Origin: Aliiroseovarius marinus
GTDB lineage: Bacteria; Pseudomonadota; Alphaproteobacteria; Rhodobacterales; Rhodobacteraceae
Direction of reading: 5' to 3'
Assembly: GCF_004360145.1 (NCBI RefSeq)
Contig: NZ_ML178714.1
Coordinates: 17,474-81,473, forward strand
DNA: 64,000 bases
Within the stretch, counting starts at the first letter, position 1. Each line of letters starts with the position of its first letter. This document shows, in pieces, positions 16,907-25,600 of this stretch. Made by a program: the position numbers and the translations under genes. A model generated the notes under the pieces. The model worked only from the letters and a program-made list of their open reading frames with translations. It was not told the origin of the DNA and ran no database searches.

Positions 16907-18469
16907 ATGAAGAATGTTGTGATCGGCTTCCTCGGAACCCAACTCGACATGGGGAAAAAGCGCCGCTGGCGGCCAACCCTCAGCCTTGTCGGCCATGATC
17001 ACTTCTCGGTGGATCGGCTCGAGATCCTGTTCGACATGAGGTTTAATCGATTGGCCAAGCAGGTGAAGCGCGAAATTGAGGAGAAATCGCCCGGTACAGA
17101 AGTCCTGTTGCAGCAGTTGGACCTGAACGACCCGTGGGACTTCCAAGAGGTCTATGGCAAGCTGTTCGACTTTGCGCGGTCCTATGGGTTCGACGACGAA
17201 CGCGAGCGGTACCACGTGCATCTGACCACCGGGACGCACGTGGCCCAGATCTGTTGGTTCCTGCTGACGGAAAGCCGCCACGTACCCGCACGGCTGATCC
17301 AGACCGGTCCTCCGGGTCCGGAAGATGACACGCCGAAGTTCGATGTCATTGATCTGGACCTCAGCCGTTATAACGCGTTGCAGCAGCGGTTTGACCAGCT
17401 GTCGCGAGAGTATAGTGACCAGCTGAAGGGTGGGATCGAGACACGCAACCCGGATTACAACGACCTGATCGACCGGGTGGAGCTTGTCGCCAGCAACTCG
17501 GACGAGCCGATCCTTTTGCTGGGCGAAACAGGGACCGGCAAAACCGAACTGGCCGAACGTATTCATAGCCTGAAGCTCGATCGGCGCCGCATCAAGGGGC
17601 GGATGGTCCATGTGAACTGTGCGACCTTGAACGGGCCGGATGCCATGGCAACGCTGTTTGGTCAGCGCCGGTCCTATCTTGGCACGGCTGGCACTGAACG
17701 GAGTGGCCTTTTGCGCGAGGCAGATGGCGGTGTTCTGTTTCTGGACGACGTGGACGAGCTGAATCCCAACATGCAATCGGTCCTGCTACACGCGATTGAA
17801 ACCGGGCGGTTCTATCCGCTGGGCTCGGATCACGAGATCTCCAGCAGGTTCCATCTGATCGCCGGTGCGAACCGCGATTTGCGCAGCTTGGCCGCGTCGG
17901 GGCAGTTTCGCCAGGACCTGTTGGCCCGGTTGAACACGTGGAGCTTCACCTTGCCCGCGCTGCGCAACCGTTCTGAGGATATCGAGGCAAACCTTCTGCA
18001 TGAATTGGACCGCTGCGAGCGGGCGCTGGGCACGCATGTCGGATTTAACTCGGATGCGCGCGCGCAGTATGTGCAGTTTGCCAAAGATCCGGCGACACGC
18101 TGGCCGGGCAACTTTCGGGATTTCTCGGGGTCGATCCGTCGGCTCTGTACGCTTGCGCCGCGTGGGCGGATTACCAAGACAATGGTCACAAGCGAAATCG
18201 ACGCGCTTCAATCAGATTGGATCTCGGCGCAATCCAATGATGATTTCAAGCTGGTCGCCGAGGTGTTGGGCGATGCGGCGTCGGACGTTGATCCGTTCGA
18301 TCTTGTGCAACTGGCCGAAGTGATCCGGACCTGTCGCGCGTCGTCGAGCCTTAGTGCGGCGGGGCGGGCGTTGTTTGCCGTTTCCCGAACGAAGCGAAAA
18401 ACCCAGAACGATGCTGACCGATTGCGGAAATATCTTGGCAAGTTTGGATTAGAGTGGGGGGCGATTTAG
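16907..18469 (+). CDS. rtcR: RtcR, AAA+ activator of RNA-repair genes
   Basis: The 520-residue protein has the three expected parts. The N-terminal RtcR/CARF sensor (about 1-180; VVIGFLGTQLDMGKK, YHVHLTTGTHVAQICW) is thought to sense cyclic-phosphate RNA or nucleotides. The AAA+ domain has Walker A GETGTGKTELAERIH and Walker B VLFLDDVDEL. The C-terminal DNA-binding region contains SLSAAGRALFAVSRTKRK. ATG 16907 is chosen because RtcR proteins start close to MKNVVIGF. Oddly, where sigma-54 activators carry GAFTGA after LFG, this protein reads SYLGTA, and Walker B has Asp-Asp instead of the usual Asp-Glu. It may therefore contact RNA polymerase differently. It is transcribed away from the operon it should control. 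Confidence 0.92.
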   Translation: MKNVVIGFLGTQLDMGKKRRWRPTLSLVGHDHFSVDRLEILFDMRFNRLAKQVKREIEEKSPGTEVLLQQLDLNDPWDFQEVYGKLFDFARSYGFDDERERYHVHLTTGTHVAQICWFLLTESRHVPARLIQTGPPGPEDDTPKFDVIDLDLSRYNALQQRFDQLSREYSDQLKGGIETRNPDYNDLIDRVELVASNSDEPILLLGETGTGKTELAERIHSLKLDRRRIKGRMVHVNCATLNGPDAMATLFGQRRSYLGTAGTERSGLLREADGGVLFLDDVDELNPNMQSVLLHAIETGRFYPLGSDHEISSRFHLIAGANRDLRSLAASGQFRQDLLARLNTWSFTLPALRNRSEDIEANLLHELDRCERALGTHVGFNSDARAQYVQFAKDPATRWPGNFRDFSGSIRRLCTLAPRGRITKTMVTSEIDALQSDWISAQSNDDFKLVAEVLGDAASDVDPFDLVQLAEVIRTCRASSSLSAAGRALFAVSRTKRKTQNDADRLRKYLGKFGLEWGAI

Positions 18470-18590
18470 AGGGTCTCTGGCGCTTGCGAGGCATTCTGGT
18501 CGGGCGGTGCCCCATCTGACCGCTCCGCTTGACTTGCCTGCAGGAACTGGCTTTGCTGCAACGATAATTCAAGATGATGGAGTTGTGGGA

Positions 18591-19130
18591 ATGCCGAGAC
18601 GTGCGATTGTATTTGCCATCATGGCGGCTTGGGTCGGCCCCCTTCAGGGGTGTGTCGATGCGCAGGCGAACAAGGCCAATACGGGCGCGACGCATGAAGC
18701 CTCTGCCAACCAGCGTGTCGCTGGGCTTGGGGATGCTGTGCTGTCCGTCGAGACCGTCGCGGGATCTGCTACAGCTGGACGTGCCAGCACGTCGGGAACA
18801 ACCACGTTCTACTTTGCCGGAGTAAGTGGCGCGAAGGCGATTTTCGTCAAGCGTGATGTCTTTGTTCAACACGGCCCCAACGCGTCCGGGCGCATCAAGC
18901 GCCAGGGGGGATCCTATTTTGACGGGCAGGGTGGGGCTATCCCGTATTCTGGCGTCGCCAGCGTGTCGGCCTACCCGATTGTTGTGCCACCCAACGCGTC
19001 TTCTGACCGAATTGTCGGCGTGCGCGATCAAAAAGTCGCGGTGTCCATTGGCAAAACGCTTGTCGTTTCTGGAAAGTCGTTGAGGGTCATCAGCGCAGGC
19101 GCCAATCATATCACCTACGAGATTCAGTAA
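18591..19130 (+). CDS. predicted lipoprotein of unknown function
   Basis: The 179-residue protein starts MPRRAIVFAIMAAWVGPLQG followed by Cys21, a short type II signal peptide with lipobox PLQGC. It should therefore be anchored to a membrane on the periplasmic side. I prefer ATG 18591 over the upstream in-frame start because it begins the signal peptide and has GGAG about 10 bp ahead. The mature part is rich in Ser, Gly, Ala and Val, with beta-strand-like segments such as FYFAGVSGAKAIFVKRDVFV and KVAVSIGKTLVVSGKSLRVI. I recognise no domain. It lies 120 bp after rtcR and before an autotransporter, with no clear functional link to either. Confidence 0.6.
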   Translation: MPRRAIVFAIMAAWVGPLQGCVDAQANKANTGATHEASANQRVAGLGDAVLSVETVAGSATAGRASTSGTTTFYFAGVSGAKAIFVKRDVFVQHGPNASGRIKRQGGSYFDGQGGAIPYSGVASVSAYPIVVPPNASSDRIVGVRDQKVAVSIGKTLVVSGKSLRVISAGANHITYEIQ

Positions 19131-19495
19131 AATTCGGGCGCGTGCGTGTCGTGGATGAACGGTGCTTGAAAGGCTGAATGATGCGCTGGGCCTGCAGGAC
19201 TAATTTGCTGCAAAGTGGCCCGCATCGGGTGGGAGACGGCCACCGGCTGAGTGGTACCGGTGGCTGAAAACCATTAATCCCCTCACTCGTACATCGTGTT
19301 TTTCAGGGAACTATTTGTCAAAAATTTGACACGGGAAGGGTGACCTAACGTAAGCGTAAGGCATGTCCGGGGCTGTGGAGCGCAGCCAATACGCGCACAT
19401 TTCTGTCACAGTGTTCTGGCCGCGATTAACCTTTTATTTACTCGGTTGAGCGATGGGCCTACGCTACTCGGCAATGGGGAAGCCGGGGGCTATTC
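19131..19495. promoter_or_regulatory. intergenic region with terminator-like hairpin and palindromic operator
   Basis: These 365 bases separate the lipoprotein and autotransporter genes. A hairpin GCCACCGG / CCGGTGGC at 19239-19264 has no T-run. TGTCAAAAATTTGACA at 19316-19331 is an inverted repeat with 7-bp arms and is a likely operator for the autotransporter. The stretch just upstream of the start codon is AT-rich (TTAACCTTTTATTTACTC near 19427), consistent with a promoter. I see no gene. Confidence 0.5.
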
Positions 19496-21574
19496 ATGAC
19501 TTTTCAGATTAAACACATAATTTCAAATACTAAGCGAACAGCTGCTCTGCTGGCAGGGTCGACAGCGATTATTCTTTCCGGCGCTCAGCTGGCTCAAGCA
19601 GAGATTTTCATCATCGATACCGCGGTCAACGCCACAAATGGTGGCGCGACGTTGGATGGCGATGACACGATCAAGGTGACCAAATCAGGATCGATAACAA
19701 CAGCGGGTGCCGGGCTTTTTGCCACCGGAGACGCAAATACGTTGATCAACAATGGCTCGATCGCATCGGGCGGCGACGGGATGCGCGCCACAGGAGATGA
19801 CAATGTCATCGTCAACAATGGCGCTATCACGACCACGTCGATCTCGGCCGAGGGGATCAGCTCGGACGATCGCAATACGGTGCGAAACACAGGGTCGATC
19901 CGAACGGTGGGAAGCTCGGCCGAAGGGATATTTCTGGACAATGACAATATCGTCGACAATTCCGGTCTGATCAGAACAACCGGGTCCAGCTCGGAAGGGA
20001 TCGATGTCGACAACTTCAACACGATCACCAATAGCGGGCGTGTCATTACCCTCGGCAGCAGTTCCGAAGGCATCAATGCCGAGGATTTCAGTACGGTTGT
20101 GAATTCCGGGTTGGTCAGGACGGCGGGCACCGGTTCGGATGGTATCGAGGTCGACGACAACGGTGCAGTCGAGAACACTGGCAGTGTTGAAACCTCAGGT
20201 GCGGGGGCGGACGGGATCAATGCTGACGACAACGGTCGTGTGGTCAACAGTGGTACGGTGACGACGACCGGTACATTCGCCGACGGGATCGAAACTGACT
20301 TGGCCGGAGATATCACTAACTCTGGCAGTGTGCGCACCGCAGGTTTTGGGGCCTCAGCGATCCGGGCGAGTGGTGTCGACAGCGTCATTTTAAACAGCGG
20401 CGTACTTGCTGCCGAAGGGGCAGCATCCCGAGGGATCTGGGCCTTGGCAGACGACGCGAGCATCACCAATTCGGGCACGATTTCCAGCGCTCAGGACCTG
20501 TCGATCCTGATGCAAGGAAGCAATGCCGAGCTTACCCTGCTCGAGGGCTCGGTCCTGGTTGGAAATGTCGGGTTCTCGCAAGCGGGTACGGCTACGCTGA
20601 ACTTTGGCGCCGGACTGTCTGCAGTGGTCAAAATGGACAGCGGAGTTCCCGCAACGATCACCGCTGCATCTGGTGTCTTTGCCATTGTCGGCGGTGATAC
20701 CGTGGTGACGGCTGATGTGTCCGATTTCGCTGCCCAAGACGTGATGGTCGCCGATTTCGGTCGCCTGATTGCTGACTCCATTCCTGCGTCCAATGCTGAT
20801 GTGCAGGTGGCACGCGGTGCCCTGTCCTTTGGTAAACCCACTTGGGCGAAAGTGTTCGGATCTGTGCATTCCGGGCCCGGTGGAACGGATATCGTGGGCT
20901 TCCGAGGATATACGGGCGGTGTGATCGTTGGCCGTGATGGCGACGGTGCCATGGGGTATTTCGGCGGCTTTGGCCTTCAGCACTCGGGCAGCCGTGACAG
21001 CGATGCTTTCGACATCAATACGAAGAGCCTGTTTGGCGGTATCTACGGGACTTTGGGGGGCGGTGATTACAGCCTCGCCTTGGGTGTGATGCGAAATGAC
21101 AGTACACGTCAGGTTGCCAACAACACCGTGGCCACGGGTGTGGAAGAGGTAACTGCACGCTATACCAGCGTTTTTATCGCGCCGACCTACACTTTGAACG
21201 GTGTCATCGGCGGCGGCAACAACAGCCTGCGCCTGCGCTATATGGGCGTTTGGAACGCCGCGCACAGCTTTGACTTTGGCCAAGCGGATCTGGATGTCGA
21301 CGCTCGCATGTCGCACGTGGTAGAAGCCCGCTTCGAGATGCGAACCCCCTTGGCAGGATCGGATTTCCTGCGCTATGGCGTCGACGCCGTTTATCAGGAT
21401 GGACAGGTGATTGATGTTACGTTGGGCGGTGCGCCCTTTGCGGTCAGCAGCGGTGCGGATGGCTGGTCTGGCCGGGTGTTTGCTGGACTCGAGGCCGGCG
21501 CGGGCCGCATCGAGCTGAGCTATGACACCGAAGATCGCTTTTCGGCGACGGCGGGCTGGTCGATAAATTTCTAA
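19496..21574 (+). CDS. autotransporter with beta-helix passenger of short repeats
   Basis: The 692-residue protein has a Sec signal peptide (cleavage after AQA near residue 36). A passenger of about 300 residues is built from roughly 22-25-residue repeats around the pattern N-x-G-(S/L)-(I/V)-x-T-x-G-(S/x)-(S/A)-(S/A)-(E/D)-G-I, as expected for a right-handed beta-helix. A linker follows. The C-terminal barrel of about 260 residues (from FGKPTWAKVFGSVHSG) ends in the terminal strand TAGWSINF with a final Phe. This is a type Va secretion protein with an outer-membrane barrel and a surface-exposed helix. No protease triad is visible, so an adhesin or surface role is likely. The nearly identical neighbouring repeats suggest recent internal duplication. 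It appears monocistronic. Confidence 0.85.
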   Translation: MTFQIKHIISNTKRTAALLAGSTAIILSGAQLAQAEIFIIDTAVNATNGGATLDGDDTIKVTKSGSITTAGAGLFATGDANTLINNGSIASGGDGMRATGDDNVIVNNGAITTTSISAEGISSDDRNTVRNTGSIRTVGSSAEGIFLDNDNIVDNSGLIRTTGSSSEGIDVDNFNTITNSGRVITLGSSSEGINAEDFSTVVNSGLVRTAGTGSDGIEVDDNGAVENTGSVETSGAGADGINADDNGRVVNSGTVTTTGTFADGIETDLAGDITNSGSVRTAGFGASAIRASGVDSVILNSGVLAAEGAASRGIWALADDASITNSGTISSAQDLSILMQGSNAELTLLEGSVLVGNVGFSQAGTATLNFGAGLSAVVKMDSGVPATITAASGVFAIVGGDTVVTADVSDFAAQDVMVADFGRLIADSIPASNADVQVARGALSFGKPTWAKVFGSVHSGPGGTDIVGFRGYTGGVIVGRDGDGAMGYFGGFGLQHSGSRDSDAFDINTKSLFGGIYGTLGGGDYSLALGVMRNDSTRQVANNTVATGVEEVTARYTSVFIAPTYTLNGVIGGGNNSLRLRYMGVWNAAHSFDFGQADLDVDARMSHVVEARFEMRTPLAGSDFLRYGVDAVYQDGQVIDVTLGGAPFAVSSGADGWSGRVFAGLEAGAGRIELSYDTEDRFSATAGWSINF

Positions 21575-21613
21575 CCGCCTTCAGATGCCACCCAAAACGC
21601 GCGGGGGGCTGCT

Positions 21614-22687
21614 CTAGGCGTCTTCCTGCGCGGCATTTTGCGCGACGGTCCTGTCGATCCGGTCGGTGATGTTCTGGATGTCGCGACTTGGAAGCCCATG
21701 CGTGTGCATCAGTTGTAGGATAACACGGTCCATCCGCTCGACCTTCGTTGCTGACTGGTACAAGGCCCGGGCGACAGAGGACGGTGCTGAAAGCTGGCGT
21801 GCCGCGGCGCAATATGTATCAAACGGAACCAGATCCTCGGGCGCGGCCCCCAATGTACGGCACAGCGCCTGCACACTTTCATAGATATGGCGCGAGGTGC
21901 CTTCGTCCCGCGTGACAGTGTCCGCGATCGAGCTTAGCCCCGCATCGTCCAGACAGCGATAATTGCCGGTGATCAGCATGGGCCATTTGGCCAGGGGTGT
22001 GAACGCAGATCCACCTGCGACCAACAGGACAGGCGGGCGCAGGTCCTGTTGCTTCAACATCGGCGCGCGGTTCGCGCTGCGGCAAATCTGGCGCAGCATT
22101 TCGTTCGGGCCGACGCCTTCAAACGGCGCAATCTTGAAGTTTGACGGCAGCGAGACCTTCAGGTGATGGCTTAGGGCTGGGTCGGTGCGGACCGCCTGCG
22201 GATCCGGGCTGCTATGGGTGAAAGAATTGGGCGCGAAGGCCTCCCACACATCCGGGGCGTGATAGGCCTGAGCCAGATCGCGCGTCCACACGCCCGCCAA
22301 CCGTTTCAGGTAAGGCGGCGGCGCCATGTTCATGATCGAGATCACCGGCCGCTCACTGGCAGCGATCCGAAAGGCGAGGGCGCGAATGTCGGGCGCGGCA
22401 AATTGCGGTTCCTGCATCGCCAGAACGATCAGATCGTAGTGTGCCGGGTCAGCATTCTCTGGCGTGATGGCGACCACATCAAGATCGGCGGTCTCGCGCG
22501 ACACAAGGATGGGCGCACCTGACTTGCGTGCCATTGCATGAATGACTGGCCCTTCAGCGTTGATCCGGGTCGCTTCCGCGTCTCGGCAGGCAACGGTGAC
22601 ATGGTGTCCGCCCAAGGCCGCACGCGTGGCAAAGAGAAGCCCATAGGAGGCGCCAAGCACCAAGATACGATAGGCGCTGTTCTGCAT
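21614..22687 (-). CDS. ketopantoate-reductase-like NAD(P)-binding protein of the NRPS cluster
   Basis: The 357-residue protein starts MQNSAYRILVLGASYGLLFA, a Rossmann nucleotide-binding N terminus with GASYG in the GxGxxG position, as in PanE/ApbA-like reductases. TVACRDAEATRINAEG follows, with an Arg suited to NADPH. DLIVLAMQEPQF and the C-terminal helical region are also consistent with this superfamily (6-phosphogluconate dehydrogenase C-domain-like). Its ATG overlaps the NRPS stop codon as TAATG, so the two are translationally coupled. This points to reduction of an NRPS product or precursor (keto acid or imine), not to pantothenate synthesis. The exact substrate cannot be read from the sequence. 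Confidence 0.65.
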   Translation of the reverse strand: MQNSAYRILVLGASYGLLFATRAALGGHHVTVACRDAEATRINAEGPVIHAMARKSGAPILVSRETADLDVVAITPENADPAHYDLIVLAMQEPQFAAPDIRALAFRIAASERPVISIMNMAPPPYLKRLAGVWTRDLAQAYHAPDVWEAFAPNSFTHSSPDPQAVRTDPALSHHLKVSLPSNFKIAPFEGVGPNEMLRQICRSANRAPMLKQQDLRPPVLLVAGGSAFTPLAKWPMLITGNYRCLDDAGLSSIADTVTRDEGTSRHIYESVQALCRTLGAAPEDLVPFDTYCAAARQLSAPSSVARALYQSATKVERMDRVILQLMHTHGLPSRDIQNITDRIDRTVAQNAAQEDA

Positions 22688-25600
22688 TATCCAGCTCTTT
22701 CTGACACGGGCCGCGCCCGATTTCTGGCCTCTTCCAACCGGTCCGCGACGCGCGCGCAGAAGAACGGCGCAAAGCGGGCGCTGAAATACTGGCCGTGACC
22801 GCCTGGCACAATATCCCAAGTCACCGCGGCGAACTGCTTTTGCCATTTCAGCTCTGGTCGGGCCTCGCTGAGGAACGGATTGAACTGTTGGCTTTCGCGG
22901 CCATAGAACAGACCGACATTCAAGTCGAGCTCGGCCACTGGCTGATAATCCAGCATCAAAAGCTGGGCGATCTCGGCCCCGCGTCGCAGCATCTCGGCCG
23001 CGATGTGTTCGGATATGCGCGCGGATTGGCAGTTGCCGCCAAGGTAATAGGGGCCATCCGGTTGCAGCCGCATGATCTCGTCCACATAGGTGCGGGCCAG
23101 TTCCGCGTTGAAGCCCTGTTTGTCGCTTTTCTCGACGACGGCCTGCATGGACCGCAAGGCGTAAAGCGGTTGATCCGGCCCCAGTTCCCGCGCCATCACG
23201 GCGGGCTCATGCGCGCCGTTAAAGCACCAAAAGAGCGGTGGGCGCGTACCGTCGGCATTGAAGCGCATGACAGGCAGGCGCGTACCGGCCTGTTCTCCGG
23301 GCCATGCGTTCGCCGTCATCAGCATCCGCCGGCGCACTTCCTCCCATGGGGTGTCGGCGCGCGCCAGATCGGGTTCGTTTGACACCGTTCCAGATGGCAT
23401 CGTGGCAAGCGACCGTTGGGCCAGCTTGCCCATCTTTCTCAGCACGCGTTTGATGGGCTGTGGCTTCTGGCGCTCAGCGGGTGCCGCGTCGGGTGCAATC
23501 GCAGACGAGACGACCTGCGCAAGGTCCAGCAGACGGGCGGAGGCTCCGATCGTGTCCAAGGGAATGTGTTGGTCGAACTCGGCCTCAAGCAGCAGGATCA
23601 TCTGCACGAAAGACAGCGAGTCCCCGCCGATTTCAAAGAAGTCGTCATGGCGCCAGATCTGGTCTTGACCCAGAACCCGGCGCCATACGCGGGCCAGCGA
23701 CAGCTCGACCGGACCTTCCGGGGGATCCATCTGGCGGCGGGTGTCAGAGGCGACCTCGATGCAATCTGCTGCAAGCGCGGCCAACTTGCGGCGGTCGGTC
23801 TTGCCGTTGTTCAAAAGCGGGATGTCGTCGACGCGTTGAAACAGACTGGGCACGATCCCACGGGCCAGAATTCGTTCGGCAGAGCGTCTTAGCTCAGCCG
23901 CAGGAATGTCGCTTTCAGAAACATAGAAGGCCGCCAGCCGTGTGTCGGGCTGGTTGATCGCCACGACGGCGCATTTCGCCACGGCGGGATGATAGCTGAC
24001 GCCGGCTTCGACCTCGGCCAGTTCGGTGCGCACACCGTTGATCTTGATCTGGTCATCGGTTCGGCCATGATGCACCAGCACGCCCTCGGCGGTGTATCGG
24101 CCAAGGTCGCCCGTTCGGTACATCAACCCACCCGCGCGGAACGGATCTGAGACGAAGGCTTTCGCCGTCAAGTCCGGGCGGTTCAGGTATCCTTTGGACA
24201 GTTTGATGCCGCCAATGCAGACCTCGCCCACGAACCCATCCGGCAGCACATTGCCCTCTTGGTCCAGAATGTAGATCGACACGCCATCGGCCACGTCACC
24301 AATTGGGACAGACAGGTCCGCATCTACGCTGGCATCAAACACATGCGCGGTCGACGCCATCGACGCCTCGGTCGGGCCGTACCAGTTTTGAAGCGAGACA
24401 TTGGGGCCAAAGGCCTGAGCCGCCCGGTGCGCCAGCTCGGTTGTCAGAACCTCTCCAATGCTGACGATGCAGCGCAGGTTCTTAAGTGACCACGCCCTGT
24501 CGCTGAGCAGCCGCAGCTGCGAGGGGGTCACCGATATGCCGTCGACGCGGTCGTCGCGCAGCGCGTCAATCAGTGACATGCCGGTCAAGGCATCTGGCGC
24601 ATCATAAGTGAAGATGGTCCCGCCCGTGGTCAGCGCCATGAAGGACCGGAAGGCGCTTTCAAACGATAGGGTTGTGGCGAGCGCCCAGTTCAGGGGCTTG
24701 CCGGACGAAATCCACTGTGCCGCCCAATGGTCATAGATCGCAAAGCTGCGATGCGAGATTTCGATGCCTTTGGGTTCGTTCGTCGAACCCGAGGTGAACA
24801 TCACATACATAGTGCCGTCGGGATCGACATTGGGAAGATCCGCGGGTGCGGTCTGACCTTCGGCGATCAGCGCGTCGGGATGCACCAGCTCTGCCCCCGC
24901 ATATCGCTGGTCGGTATCGGCAGGTTCGTTTGTGATCACCAGCCGTGCGCTTGTCTGCTGAAATAGCTTACGGGTTTTTTCTGTCGGTTGGCGTGTATCC
25001 AGCGCGAAATAGGTGGCAGAGGCGCGCAAAATGCCAAGGAGCGTCGCGAGCAAGGTCGCGGAGCGTGGCAAGTTCAGGGCGATCACGTCGCCGGGCTGAA
25101 CGCCACGCGCAACAAGGGCCGAGGCGATGTGGCGCGACTGCTGCTCAAGCGCGGCATAGGTCAGGCTGGTGGGGCCGTCCTGCACGGCAATGGCATCCGG
25201 CCTGCGGGCCACTTGTTGCAAGACCCCATCCACCAGAGACAGATAAAGGGGGAGGGGGGCATTGGTCGCGGTTGCACCGCGCGCGTGCGCGTACGCAAGG
25301 TCCTCTGGGCCCCCCAATGCGATGTCCGCGATCCGGCGCTCGGGCGTTTTGATCAGCGCATCGAGTACGCGCATGTAGACCGACGTCAGCAGCTCAATTG
25401 GAACCGCTTTCAGGATGTCTTCGTTCACTTGGAACAGGATGCGGACATCGCCTTCGGTATCTGCGGCGCGGACGGTGATGTTCAGATCTTGCGAAAGGGC
25501 CTCGATCCGACGCTCGCGGATCAGCTCTGTTGACCGAACGCCGTCAAAATCCGGCAGTGTTTCCGGAATGAAGTTGATCGTGGCACCAACATGGTCCCCA

